Assembly: GCA_963817485.1 (NCBI GenBank)
Contig: CAWFOR010000005.1
Coordinates: 62,001-126,000 of the forward strand
Direction of reading: 5' to 3'
Source of the DNA: Hyphomicrobium_A sp963817485
Lineage (GTDB): Bacteria; Pseudomonadota; Alphaproteobacteria; Rhizobiales; Hyphomicrobiaceae
Length of the DNA: 64,000 bases
In this document: positions 8,730-17,079 of the stretch, piece after piece
Layout of the letters: the number at the start of each line of letters is the position of its first letter
Position numbering within the stretch: position 1 is the stretch's first letter
Translations under genes and position numbers: made by a program
Notes under the pieces: generated by a model
The model's input: only the letters and a program-made list of their open reading frames with translations
Told to the model about the DNA's origin: nothing
The model's database searches: none

Positions 8730-9338
8730 ATGGGCCGACGCTCGATTCATACCGCTGAGGAATTGAGGGAGCTGATCATTCAGTCGGCGACCGATATCGT
8801 CGAGCGCGACGGGCTTGCCGGGCTGTCGGCGCGCGAGATCGCCAAGCGCATCGGTTACTCGCCCGGCACCCTCTACAACGTGTTCGAAAACCTCGACGAT
8901 CTCCTGCTGACGATCGAAGCTCGCCTGCTCGATCGGCTGACCGAGCGGCTCGCCCAGACGGACACCTCGGGCACGCCCCAACAGCGCGTCCGGCGGCTGA
9001 CGGAGACCTACGTCGCGTTCACGCAAGAGCGCCCCAAGCTCTGGAACCTGCTGAGCGAGCACAGGATGCCCGCGGGGCAGGACGTGCCGCTCTGGTACCA
9101 GACCAAGCTCGAGGGGCTGCTGGCACCGCTCGAGCAGGCGCTTGCCCCGCTATTTGACGCTTCCGATCCGAGTGCGAACCGGCGCGCCGCACGAACGCTG
9201 TGGGCCAGCGTGCACGGGATGACGTCACTCTCGACGGCACAGAAGCTTGCAGCCGTCACGGGCAACGCCGGCGGATCGCTGGTCGATGATCTCGTCGCCA
9301 CCTATATCGCCGGGATCGAGCATCGCCGCGCGGGGTAA
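8730..9338 (+). CDS. TetR-family transcriptional regulator (WHG-type C-terminal domain)
   Basis: 202 residues from the ATG at 8730. The N-terminal TetR helix-turn-helix is clear (LSAREIAKRIGYSPGTLYNV, about residues 35-54). The C-terminal half contains the ALWASVHG-like stretch (TLWASVHGMTSLS) of WHG-domain regulators. Such proteins usually repress a neighbouring efflux or lipid gene in response to a small ligand. Here both neighbours are oriented away or unrelated, so the target cannot be read from context. Confidence 0.9.
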   Translation: MGRRSIHTAEELRELIIQSATDIVERDGLAGLSAREIAKRIGYSPGTLYNVFENLDDLLLTIEARLLDRLTERLAQTDTSGTPQQRVRRLTETYVAFTQERPKLWNLLSEHRMPAGQDVPLWYQTKLEGLLAPLEQALAPLFDASDPSANRRAARTLWASVHGMTSLSTAQKLAAVTGNAGGSLVDDLVATYIAGIEHRRAG

Positions 9339-9366
9339 TGCTCCTACACGGCGTGCGCTCAACCCA

Positions 9367-10191
9367 TCACTGGGCAGGCTGGGCCGGTGTCGACGCCGGC
9401 GCATCGGTTGACGCCGGGAGCGAGCCCGTTGCCTGCGGCGGCTCCTCGGGTGCCGCAGCGAGCCTGCCGCGCTCCCTGATGAGGGCGAACCATTGGTGGT
9501 GCGGGAGCAGCCGCTCGTGCAACGAAGTCCACATCGGTCGCGAGGACATACCGTCGACGAATGTCTTCATCGGCGGCACGATAAGGAGCAAGGCGGCGCC
9601 GGCAGCGAGCATGGCGGCCGTCGCAATCTTGTAGCGCATATCGACGAACTTCAGCGCCGTGCCGAACGACTTCTTGATGTGCGCGCCGAGCACATCGACG
9701 GAGTAGATCTCGTCGAGAGTGAGATGCGTCAGGTAGCCGATGAACATGAAGCCCGCCGCGAGCCAGCCGACGCCGTCGGGGCGGCCCAGCACATAGTAGA
9801 AGAAGATGGCAGTCGCGAACGAGCACACGAGCGCCGCCGCGATCGTATGCCATACGCCTCGATGCACCGCATACTTGTGGAACAACTTCTGCAGGCCAAA
9901 GAGCACGAACAGCAGCGTGCCGATCCACAGGGACCACATTTCGAGGATCGACAGGTGCGGCGCAAAGTGGAATAGCAGCGCGAACGAGAAGAAAATCGCA
10001 AGCCCCGCGAAGAGAGCCTTGCTCGGGCGCGAGTCCTTCAGATCGATGTCCGGCAGCACCGAGCCGACGCAACCCGCCAGCGTCACGGCGACGAGGTTTT
10101 CGGGCGCGATCACGTCGGCGGCGAGCGTGAGCGTGGCGAGACTGCCCGCGACGACGGTGCCGACGAGAATGTGGGTGGGGAAGTTGGCCAT
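9367..10191 (-). CDS. YdjM-like membrane protein (metal-dependent hydrolase superfamily)
   Basis: 274 residues from the ATG at 10191 (MANFPTHILVG; GAGGG upstream). Several membrane helices carry the conserved polar motifs of this family: an N-terminal FPTH, GSVLPDID, HRGVWHT and a TLDEI stretch. These His/Asp residues could bind a metal in the membrane. E. coli YdjM belongs to the SOS regulon, but its reaction is not established. The C-terminal 40 residues form a Pro/Ala-rich tail. The gene diverges from the CDF transporter at 10398. Confidence 0.8.
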   Translation of the reverse strand: MANFPTHILVGTVVAGSLATLTLAADVIAPENLVAVTLAGCVGSVLPDIDLKDSRPSKALFAGLAIFFSFALLFHFAPHLSILEMWSLWIGTLLFVLFGLQKLFHKYAVHRGVWHTIAAALVCSFATAIFFYYVLGRPDGVGWLAAGFMFIGYLTHLTLDEIYSVDVLGAHIKKSFGTALKFVDMRYKIATAAMLAAGAALLLIVPPMKTFVDGMSSRPMWTSLHERLLPHHQWFALIRERGRLAAAPEEPPQATGSLPASTDAPASTPAQPAQ

Positions 10192-10397
10192 GATACGTGC
10201 CCTCCAGCAAGACTGGCGCGCCGCCGCCGTGGAGAGCGGCGCCTCCGCCTGCCGACCCATCAGATTCGCGACTTGCGCGGGAGACGGGCGACCGCCGAGA
10301 GTGTGGAAAAGCCACAAATCCAGGGAGCGGGCTTCCTCATCCGGCGTTGAGCTGATACCCGACCCCACGAAACGCCGCCGCACCAGCCGGGAGCCTT

Positions 10398-11315
10398 ATG
10401 GCTAAGAAACCGTCCATTCCGCTCCTTTCCAACAGGCACCAGGTCGTCGCCGCCAGCAGCATCGGCGTCGCGCTCGCGGTCATGGGCATCAAGTACGTCG
10501 CCTACCTGATGACGGGCAGCGTCGCGCTGTTCTCGGACGCGCTCGAGAGCATCGTCAACCTCGTGACCGCGGTTGCCGCGCTGTTCGCGATCTGGGTCGG
10601 CTCGCACCCGCCCGACCGCAACCACCCGTTCGGCCACCACAAGGCGGAATACTTTGCCGCCGTGCTCGAGGGGACGCTGATTATCGTCGCCGCGCTGCTC
10701 ATCTTCCGCGAGGCGTGGAATGCGTTGCTCGAGCCACGCGCGCTGCACCAGCCCATCGCGGGCCTCCTGGTCAATGGTCTCGCAACCGCCCTCAACGGTG
10801 TCTGGGCCTGGATTCTGATGCGCCGCGGCCGCGCCTGGAACTCGCCCGCACTCTCGGGCGACGGCCTGCACCTCCTCTCCGACGTCATCACATCGGTCGG
10901 CGTGATCCTCGGGCTCATGCTGGCGACGATCACCGGTTGGTCGATCCTCGACCCCCTGCTTGCCGGCGCGGTCGCCTTCAACATCCTGCGCATGGGCTAC
11001 AACCTCGCGACCGAATCCCTGAGCCAGCTCATGGATGCCGCGGCGTCACCCGAGATCGAGGCGCGCATCCGCGAGGCGATCAAGACCAACGCCGGCGGCG
11101 CGCTGCAGGCGCACGACATGCGCACGCGCACCGCGGGGCCGACGACGTTCATCCAGTTCCACCTCGTGGTGCCGGGCGCCATGACGGTCGATGAAGCGCA
11201 CGACATCTGCGACCGGGTCGAGGACGCGATCGAGGCCTCGATAAAGGGCGCGCAGGTCGCGATCCACGTGGAGCCGGAGTACAAGGCCAAGGGCAAGGAC
11301 GCGGTCGAGGTGTAA
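10398..11315 (+). CDS. Cation diffusion facilitator (CDF) metal exporter
   Basis: A 305-residue protein with about six membrane helices. Metal-site motifs are visible: SDALESIVN in the second helix, the HPFGHHKAEYFAA loop between helices, and DGLHLLSDVITS in the fifth. A cytosolic C-terminal domain follows, with DEAHDICDRVEDAI and a final HVEPE. CDF proteins of this FieF-like kind export Zn, Fe, Mn or similar divalent metals against protons; the exact metal is not readable from these motifs. It is divergent from the YdjM-like gene, with 206 bases between. Confidence 0.92.
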   Translation: MAKKPSIPLLSNRHQVVAASSIGVALAVMGIKYVAYLMTGSVALFSDALESIVNLVTAVAALFAIWVGSHPPDRNHPFGHHKAEYFAAVLEGTLIIVAALLIFREAWNALLEPRALHQPIAGLLVNGLATALNGVWAWILMRRGRAWNSPALSGDGLHLLSDVITSVGVILGLMLATITGWSILDPLLAGAVAFNILRMGYNLATESLSQLMDAAASPEIEARIREAIKTNAGGALQAHDMRTRTAGPTTFIQFHLVVPGAMTVDEAHDICDRVEDAIEASIKGAQVAIHVEPEYKAKGKDAVEV

Positions 11316-11328
11316 GCCCGGCCGGCGC

Positions 11329-13323
11329 CTAGTCGCGCGCGGGCCGGCGGCGCTCGTGAAACCACGCGCGATAGTCCGCCATCTTCACGCGCTGCGCGGA
11401 CGGCGCACGCCGCTTGCACGTCGCCGCCTCCTCGCTCTTGTCGGGCGCGCCCCACCGCAACTCGACGCAGTCGTTGACGTTGTAGGCCATCTCGAGCTGC
11501 GTCATGCGGTCGATCATGTCCTTGAGCGCCAGCGTCCATTGCGAGCCGTCGCTGCGCGTGTAAATGAACTTGCGCGCTGCAAGCTCGGACGCGAGCACGC
11601 CGTCGAGCTCGGCTTTGACGGCGGCGGCGCTCTTGTCCTTCGGCATGGCGTAGCGTTCCGGGCGCCGCGCGACGCGGTCGGGGAAGGAGCGCACCACATC
11701 GATGGCGATGAGCAGTCGCAGATCGCGCGACGGCGTCGCGAAATCCTCCCACGCCCCGGTCGTCTCGAAGATCGACGCGCCGTCAGGCATCGCCACCTCC
11801 GGCCCGGTGTACTTGCGCCCGTTCTCGACCGAGGTCACGCGCGTCTTTGCCTGCTCCTCGAGCGCCGTGATCGCCTCGCGCATAGCACGCAGAGGATCGA
11901 GCGGCGCCGGCGACATCACGTCGTCCATGCGGTCGTAAAAGTCCTCAACGCCGAGCTTCACCTGATCGAGCGAGAAATCGGCGTACTCGGGGCTCTTGGC
12001 GATCTCTTCGTTGGAGAGCCGCCGAAGCGTGCCGCCCTTGTCGGCGACGATCGGCCGGAAGCGCTTGAAGCCGGGGCCCCCTAGCCCGGGATCCTGTGCG
12101 TAGAGAAAGTTGCCGCGCCAGAAGCGCTTGCGCGCGACGGTGCCGTCTGGCTGGCCATCGACGGCGAGAAATACGCCTGCCGCGTCGCTCGTCTGCGCGA
12201 TGCGCTTGGCGATGACGAGAACGTGGCCGTAGGGGTCGGCGTAGATGGTGCCGGGCCGCAGCGTCTCCTGCTTCAGGGGCACGGGGTAATAATCGGTGTT
12301 GTCGTCGTCGAGCGCCGTGCGCCCGTTGCCCGAATGCACGCCGTTGGCGACGGTCGTACGCACATAGTACCCAAACCCCGGCACGAGCCCCGATGGCCGG
12401 GGGGGCAGCCTGGGCGCTGGACGGGCGACCGGCTCGCCGAAAGCTCCGAAGAAAGCGCCGTTGGACGCGGTCTCCTGCGCGGGAGGGTTGACGGGCTCTT
12501 CCTTCTGGATGTTCCACCACTGCGGGCACTTCGGCGCCTGGCCGCCGCCGCCGCGCGAGCACTTCGAGTAGCCGAACGGCAGCCCCATCTTGAAGGCGAA
12601 ATAGGCGCGCAGGAAATAGGGAAGGTCGGCGCAGTCAGGCTGGATGATGAGCTTCTTCTCGTCCTCGCCGAGACCCAGATGGTTGAACAGGATGTTGCGC
12701 GATTTATCGCGCAGCCCATCGTGCAGCGCCTTCCACGACAGCTCCTGATCGAGCGGGGCGTCGAAAAGCTTCTCGATCCACGCGGAATACAGGTTCTCCG
12801 TTGCGCGATTCCATTCACCGCGTAGCGGCCAGACGCTTCCCTGCGTCGCGCGCGCACCCGGCGGCTGTTTGTCCTGCACGGCGATTTCGCGCGTGATGGT
12901 GGTGCACCCTTCGGGTGCGCCGTCTAGCGCGAGCGTGGCGTGCCACGCCCCCGCGGCGGGTGCTGCCACCTCGGCGTACCAGAAATAGGGTGGCCCCCCT
13001 TCGCGGGCGCGCGATTTGGTGGCGACGGTGCCATCGGGCGCGGTCAGCGAAAGCTCGCCCTCGAACGCCTGCTCCACGGCGACGACAACGCGCAGAGGCG
13101 CGCCCTTCCACGGCGCGAGCGGCGAGGCGAGGACGGCGAGCCCGGCCGCATCCTCGCAAGCCGGCGGAGCCTTGGCCTGCGCATGCGCTGCGGGCACGGA
13201 AAATGCCGCGGCGACCACCAGCGATACTATCGCAGCAGCAGCAATATGGTGTGCACGAACCAATCGATCCCCCGGGTGCTCCCCGACTGAAATAGCAGTT
13301 TGCGGAAGCTCTAGCTGAATCAT
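11329..13323 (-). CDS. Large secreted protein of unknown function with papain/NlpC-P60-like Cys...His pattern
   Basis: 664 residues if started at the ATG at 13323; a TTG at 13263 with GGGGGA upstream is an alternative that would put the signal peptide at the very N-terminus. The signal sequence ends near VPAAHA. The mature protein has a beta-rich N-terminal domain, then PDCADLPYFLRAYFAFKMG (Cys at about 231) and TIYADPYGHVLVIAKRI (His at about 367). Together these resemble the nucleophile helix and His strand of NlpC/P60-type papain folds. The C-terminal 200 residues are helical and charged. No named family is recognised with certainty; the catalytic reading is inference. Confidence 0.7.
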   Translation of the reverse strand: MIQLELPQTAISVGEHPGDRLVRAHHIAAAAIVSLVVAAAFSVPAAHAQAKAPPACEDAAGLAVLASPLAPWKGAPLRVVVAVEQAFEGELSLTAPDGTVATKSRAREGGPPYFWYAEVAAPAAGAWHATLALDGAPEGCTTITREIAVQDKQPPGARATQGSVWPLRGEWNRATENLYSAWIEKLFDAPLDQELSWKALHDGLRDKSRNILFNHLGLGEDEKKLIIQPDCADLPYFLRAYFAFKMGLPFGYSKCSRGGGGQAPKCPQWWNIQKEEPVNPPAQETASNGAFFGAFGEPVARPAPRLPPRPSGLVPGFGYYVRTTVANGVHSGNGRTALDDDNTDYYPVPLKQETLRPGTIYADPYGHVLVIAKRIAQTSDAAGVFLAVDGQPDGTVARKRFWRGNFLYAQDPGLGGPGFKRFRPIVADKGGTLRRLSNEEIAKSPEYADFSLDQVKLGVEDFYDRMDDVMSPAPLDPLRAMREAITALEEQAKTRVTSVENGRKYTGPEVAMPDGASIFETTGAWEDFATPSRDLRLLIAIDVVRSFPDRVARRPERYAMPKDKSAAAVKAELDGVLASELAARKFIYTRSDGSQWTLALKDMIDRMTQLEMAYNVNDCVELRWGAPDKSEEAATCKRRAPSAQRVKMADYRAWFHERRRPARD

Positions 13324-13501
13324 GGCAAAATTTATCCTCGGACCCCGCCGGCCCCCGGCGCAAGTCGTCGAGCCAGGGTATATGCCGCTTAGCGGCCGCC
13401 ACACGGTCATCTTCGGGCTTGCCCCGAGAATCTCGGGCTAACCGTGAAGCTTCGAGGCGGGTGAGCCCAGACGGCTCGCGGCGGCTTTGGTCGGCCAGGT
13501 C

Positions 13502-14092
13502 TCAAACGATCAGCCCCTCGCGCCGCATCGCCGCCTGCACCGTCGGCCGCGACCGCATGTGCTGGCCGAGGGCCTTCAGCGGCTCCGGGATGGCGATCTT
13601 GAACTTGGCCGCCCACAGCAGCATCACGAACAGGTAGGCGTCGGCGACGGTGGCGTTCGCGCCGAAGAGATACGGGCCCTGGAGCTGCGTCGCGACGAAC
13701 GCGAGCTTCTCGGCGGCCGCCTCGCCGGCGGCCTTCTTCTCAGCCGCGCTCGCGCCCGGATCGAACAGCGGATGGAAGGTCTTGTGGACCTCGGTCGCGA
13801 GGTAGGCGAGCATCTCCAGCAGCCGATAGCGGCCCAACGGCCCCGGCGCCATCAGCGCGGGATAGCGGTCGGCGATGTAGCTCAGGATGGCGACGTTCTC
13901 GGTCAATAGCTCGCCGTCGTCGAGCTCGATCACCGGCACGTAGTTCTTCGGCGTGACGTCTCGGAGGGGGCCACCATCCTCCAGCGTGTGCGTCTTGAGA
14001 TTGACCCTGACGAGGTCGGCCTTCATGTCAGCCTCGAGAAGCGCGATGTGATCGGCGAGACTGCAGGCGCCGGGGGCGTAGTAGAGTTTCAT
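13502..14092 (-). CDS. Beta-class-like glutathione S-transferase
   Basis: 196 residues beginning MKLYYAPGACSLADHIALLE, the typical beta-class GST start with the Cys that contacts glutathione. It continues with the cis-Pro segment YVPVIELDDG and the SNAIL/TRAIL-type motif here written LTENVAIL. The all-helical C-terminal domain has ANATVADAYLF. It would conjugate or reduce small electrophiles with glutathione in the cytosol. It stands alone, with no obvious operon partner. Confidence 0.92.
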   Translation of the reverse strand: MKLYYAPGACSLADHIALLEADMKADLVRVNLKTHTLEDGGPLRDVTPKNYVPVIELDDGELLTENVAILSYIADRYPALMAPGPLGRYRLLEMLAYLATEVHKTFHPLFDPGASAAEKKAAGEAAAEKLAFVATQLQGPYLFGANATVADAYLFVMLLWAAKFKIAIPEPLKALGQHMRSRPTVQAAMRREGLIV

Positions 14093-14824
14093 GAGCGGGC
14101 TCCTTGGGAGGCGCGGGCGCTGAGCTTAACGCGGGGAGATAAGAATTGGTGCCCGCCGTATTGCGCGCGCCGCCCCTGTAGCACGGCGCGGAGCACAACG
14201 TCGGCGCCGATAGAGCGCACGGCTCCGCCGCCTCGCGGGGCGCTGAGCGCCCCGAGGGGAGAGAGAAGAGGGGAGCGCGGGCGCCAAACGACCGCCATCC
14301 AGTTTGCAAATGCCGGCAGCCTTTCGGCGCCCGCGGCGGTGGACTCATTCTGCAGGTCGAGGGCGCGGAACACATACGCGAACGGGGCTTCGGTCCCGCC
14401 CGGGCGGCTGCCAAGCGCGGCCGGGCTCATCGTTTCTGGGGACCTCGACCGGCTGCCGGAGCTCTCGAAGAAGATTGAGAGCGCCGCCGCTCGCGACGGG
14501 CTGCCCGCGCGGCCATTGCTGGATCGCGCGAGCCTCGCACACCTGCCCCGGCTCTCTGAGGGAGCTAACCTCGCGGCAGCGCGGCAAACGAAAACCGCAC
14601 CGCCTCGAACCGGGCACCGGCCCTGCCCCGCGTCGGCCGCTCAGCTGATGCGTCCCTATGACGGGCAGGGTTATGGGGGAGTATGGGGGAGCGGCGGCGG
14701 GTGGGGATAAGTTTGTCGTTTTGCCTCTCGTCCGCGATGGGCCAGGAGTAGACGTTGGCATCCCGCCTGCCGGACCGTCCGACGGTGCCGCAGTTCGATT
14801 CAACCGTACGAGCGAGGTACGACT
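14093..14824. other. GC-rich stretch with no convincing gene
   Basis: Open frames exist on both strands, but their translations are rich in Arg, Pro and Ser, lack domains and disagree with each other, as expected for GC-rich non-coding DNA. A G-rich run at about 14661-14705 on the top strand is the only notable feature. No tRNA, terminator or insertion sequence end was seen. Confidence 0.45.
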
Positions 14825-15364
14825 TCACCAGCAGCTCACGCCTGCGCTAAGGCCCTCGCTTCTGTTGGTGAGCCGGGCACAGGATGCGCACACGGCTGAG
14901 AGGAGCGTCGCTACTACCGCTACGTAGAGGCCAAATCCGTAATCGGGAATGCTGTCGTCGGGATTTTGCTCGAAGTACCTGACAACAATGGTGTTGCGCG
15001 TGCCCGCGTCCTCGATGGCATCCCACGGCACCTGGCCGCGGCCTGAATGCGTACGCCCATCGACCGCCGTGAATGTGTAACTGACGCGGGCGGTAGTTGC
15101 GATGGTGGATCTAACGCGGCGGCCGCGAGGAGTCTCCACTTTCGTGATCGAAGCTTGAGCCGTGACGCCGTAGAGCGCGAGGCGCTCGTATTCGACATAG
15201 TCCCGAATGGCGACGAAGGCGGCGAGCATAGCTAGCGCGGCGCAGAAAAGCGCTTTGCCGTTGCGAATCTGGGCATGGCGGACCTCAGCCGAAGTTGATG
15301 CTACCCACTGTGCGCAATGGGCGCTGAGATCGCTGTCTCTAAGGGAACACAACACACCAAGCAC
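14825..15364 (-). CDS. DUF3592-like membrane protein
   Basis: Up to 179 residues. The plausible core is an N-terminal membrane helix (ALFCAALAMLAAFVA), a periplasmic beta domain with VTAQASITKVE and NTIVVRYFEQNPDDS, and a second helix (LYVAVVATLLSAV). The VRY-x3-NP-type stretch after a small beta domain between two helices is characteristic of DUF3592. The first 27 residues look unlike the rest, so a GTG start about 27 codons in (about 15283) is possible. Function unknown. Confidence 0.65.
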   Translation of the reverse strand: MLGVLCSLRDSDLSAHCAQWVASTSAEVRHAQIRNGKALFCAALAMLAAFVAIRDYVEYERLALYGVTAQASITKVETPRGRRVRSTIATTARVSYTFTAVDGRTHSGRGQVPWDAIEDAGTRNTIVVRYFEQNPDDSIPDYGFGLYVAVVATLLSAVCASCARLTNRSEGLSAGVSCW

Positions 15365-15643
15365 GACGGGCGATCGCGTGTATGAGGTCTTGGTAGAGAG
15401 GATGCGGACGGTGGCGGATTTGGTGAGCGCGGTGCCGTTGAGGACGATGCCCGAGGGGCGTAGTTGTTGCTGTGATACCAGATGGGCGGGGTCAAATTTT
15501 GTTGGAAGCGGACCGACCTACTGCAGGCCCAAACACTAATTCCCAGCCGACCCAACGGCGCTCGAGCTCCTCGACCGATGACTTTATATCGGCGGCGGCG
15601 CCGACAGAAAAAACTCGCTCCGAAAGCGTCGGGTCCACGCCCG
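15365..15643. other. Intergenic stretch without recognised gene
   Basis: No reading frame here gives a credible protein. The stretch leads into the perfect CtrA-type box at 15644-15658. Confidence 0.4.
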
Positions 15644-15658
15644 TTAAGGCCTCCTTAA
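15644..15658 (+). promoter_or_regulatory. Perfect CtrA-type box (TTAA-N7-TTAA)
   Basis: The bases read TTAA, GGCCTCC, TTAA followed by CC, the full CtrA recognition form. The site is also a near palindrome (GTTAAGG...CCTTAAC). It ends 50 bases before the ATG of the small acidic gene at 15709. A GANTC site (GAGTC, the CcrM methylation target) lies between box and gene. Spacing and form fit a CtrA-controlled promoter; binding is inferred. Confidence 0.55.
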
Positions 15659-15708
15659 CCACAGCCGGCTTGATTAACGGAGTCCTAATCCATCGTCGAG
15701 GTATGTGA

Positions 15709-15945
15709 ATGAGCGTACTCAATCTGGACTGCGAGCTGCTGTCGGCGCTTGAGGATTTGATCGAAGACGGCCAACTCGAAGAGGGCAGCAAGGAACACGG
15801 TATTGCGCTACAGGTCGCTTATCGGGGGTACGATAGCTTGTCGCTGAAGCAACAGTACCTGTTCAATGCAAAAGTCGTTCCGTTGGTCGAGGACTACGAC
15901 CAGGAACGATATTGGACTGAACGCGAGGTTAGCGTGCCGGCTTAG
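15709..15945 (+). CDS. Small acidic conserved-looking protein, unknown function
   Basis: 78 residues from the ATG at 15709, preceded by CGAGGT. The composition is strongly acidic at the N-terminus (ELLSALEDLIEDGQLEEGS), then LSLKQQYLFNAKVVPLVEDY, with no signal peptide or membrane helix; it is probably an all-helical cytosolic protein. Its amino acid use differs from the Arg/Pro-rich shadows around it, supporting a real gene. The perfect CtrA-type box 50 bases upstream suggests cell-cycle control. No family recognised. Confidence 0.65.
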   Translation: MSVLNLDCELLSALEDLIEDGQLEEGSKEHGIALQVAYRGYDSLSLKQQYLFNAKVVPLVEDYDQERYWTEREVSVPA

Positions 15946-16050
15946 GGTTCATCATCCGGAGACGATGCCGATGGCGGCAGATTTTGTCCGGGCGATACTT
16001 TATCGAACGAGGCAAGTCGATGCGCGAGGTACTGGCGCATCAACTCCATT

Positions 16051-16656
16051 TCATGACGCTTCTTCTCCTGAGCGAACCGCCTGTTGGATAGCCTCTTGAG
16101 TCTCGCGATCCCATCGTGCGCCGATTTCCTTTTCCGCCTTCACAATGTCAGGCAATATCCGTTGCCATTTTTGGCCGACGGGGGAACTCAGGTAGTTAAA
16201 GACGAGGGCGCGTTGCTCTGCGGTGAAACGTTTGCCGATTTCGCTGCGATAAATCTCTGGCGTCGCAAAGGCATTGGCACTCATCTCTCGATTGAAGTTG
16301 CGGTAGAGGGCACCGGTGGCGCTGCGTTGAAACGTGCTCGTTTCACGCAGTTCCTCGGCAGTGAAGCGCGCAGCAACGATCTTTACCTCTTGGTTCTCGA
16401 GTAGCGGCTCGCGCTCAAGCAGGATTTTGAGAGCTACCTTAGTGCGCGCGGCCGCTGCGATCCTGGCTTCGAGCGCAGACTTATACCCGATCGCCTGCAG
16501 ATACTCTCGCGCAGCGAGAACCGCGGGCGTATCCTCCTCTTGTACCGTCGTGGCCGTTTGTGCGAGCGCAGCGCTCAGGCAAGTTACGCCAGATAACGAG
16601 AGGGTTGCGACGGTTAGAAGTGCAGGCGCCAACCTCTTCAAATATATTGCAAGCAT
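16051..16656 (-). CDS. Secreted helical protein, DUF2059-like
   Basis: 201 residues from the ATG at 16656 (MLAIYLKRLAPALL). A signal peptide ends near SAALAQ, and the rest is mostly helical. Repeated stretches such as RFTAEELRETSTFQRSATGA and KRFTAEQRALVFNYLSSPVG show the FT-x-EE/Q-L...F-x-SP-x-G pattern seen in DUF2059-type periplasmic proteins. Function unknown. It stands alone and ends about 100 bases after the small acidic gene on the opposite strand. Confidence 0.7.
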   Translation of the reverse strand: MLAIYLKRLAPALLTVATLSLSGVTCLSAALAQTATTVQEEDTPAVLAAREYLQAIGYKSALEARIAAAARTKVALKILLEREPLLENQEVKIVAARFTAEELRETSTFQRSATGALYRNFNREMSANAFATPEIYRSEIGKRFTAEQRALVFNYLSSPVGQKWQRILPDIVKAEKEIGARWDRETQEAIQQAVRSGEEAS

Positions 16657-17079
16657 GGCATCCACCTTTGTTGATGTGTGACCGATCGAGGGCTCAGAGG
16701 ATGCGCGGGCTGCGTTGCTTTTGCAGTCACGTACGTAACAGGTCGGCACCGCGCGTCTAGCGGTGAAGGTCGACTCTGCGCGCCGATCCGGGGTGAAGAT
16801 CCCCGGCCGATCGACATCAAGGGCGCAGCTGAGGCCGTCACGAAGTTGACGGCTACTAATCTTCTACTCGGTCCGAGTTCCGCTTCGGGTCAAAAGCCGA
16901 CGTTGCGCGGTCGCGCCCCAAGCCGAGAGATGCCGCAGCCCCAGGCCGCCCGCGGCTTCACATAAGATGACAGCCGCCAATGGGGCCACCCCAGCCCCAG
17001 ATCCGCCACCCTCATCTGGTGAAAGCCGTTAGTCCGGGTCGCGGCGTCCGTGGCCGCTCCAAAATTGCAGAGACCAGCC
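16657..17079. other. Intergenic stretch, possible remnant of a dispersed repeat
   Basis: No gene is supported. The piece at about 16870-16915 (CGCTTCGGGTCAAAAGCCGA) resembles short repeated intergenic sequences I associate with Bradyrhizobium-related genomes. No second copy is present in this window, so this cannot be tested here. Confidence 0.3.

Noticed and set aside
9359..10315. Second leftward frame over the YdjM-like gene
   Set aside because: Arg/Ala-rich translation without helices, whereas the other frame gives a membrane protein with family motifs.
14093..14824. Several overlapping open frames on both strands
   Set aside because: Composition is Arg/Pro/Ser-rich with no domain, and none has a good ribosome site; more likely non-coding.
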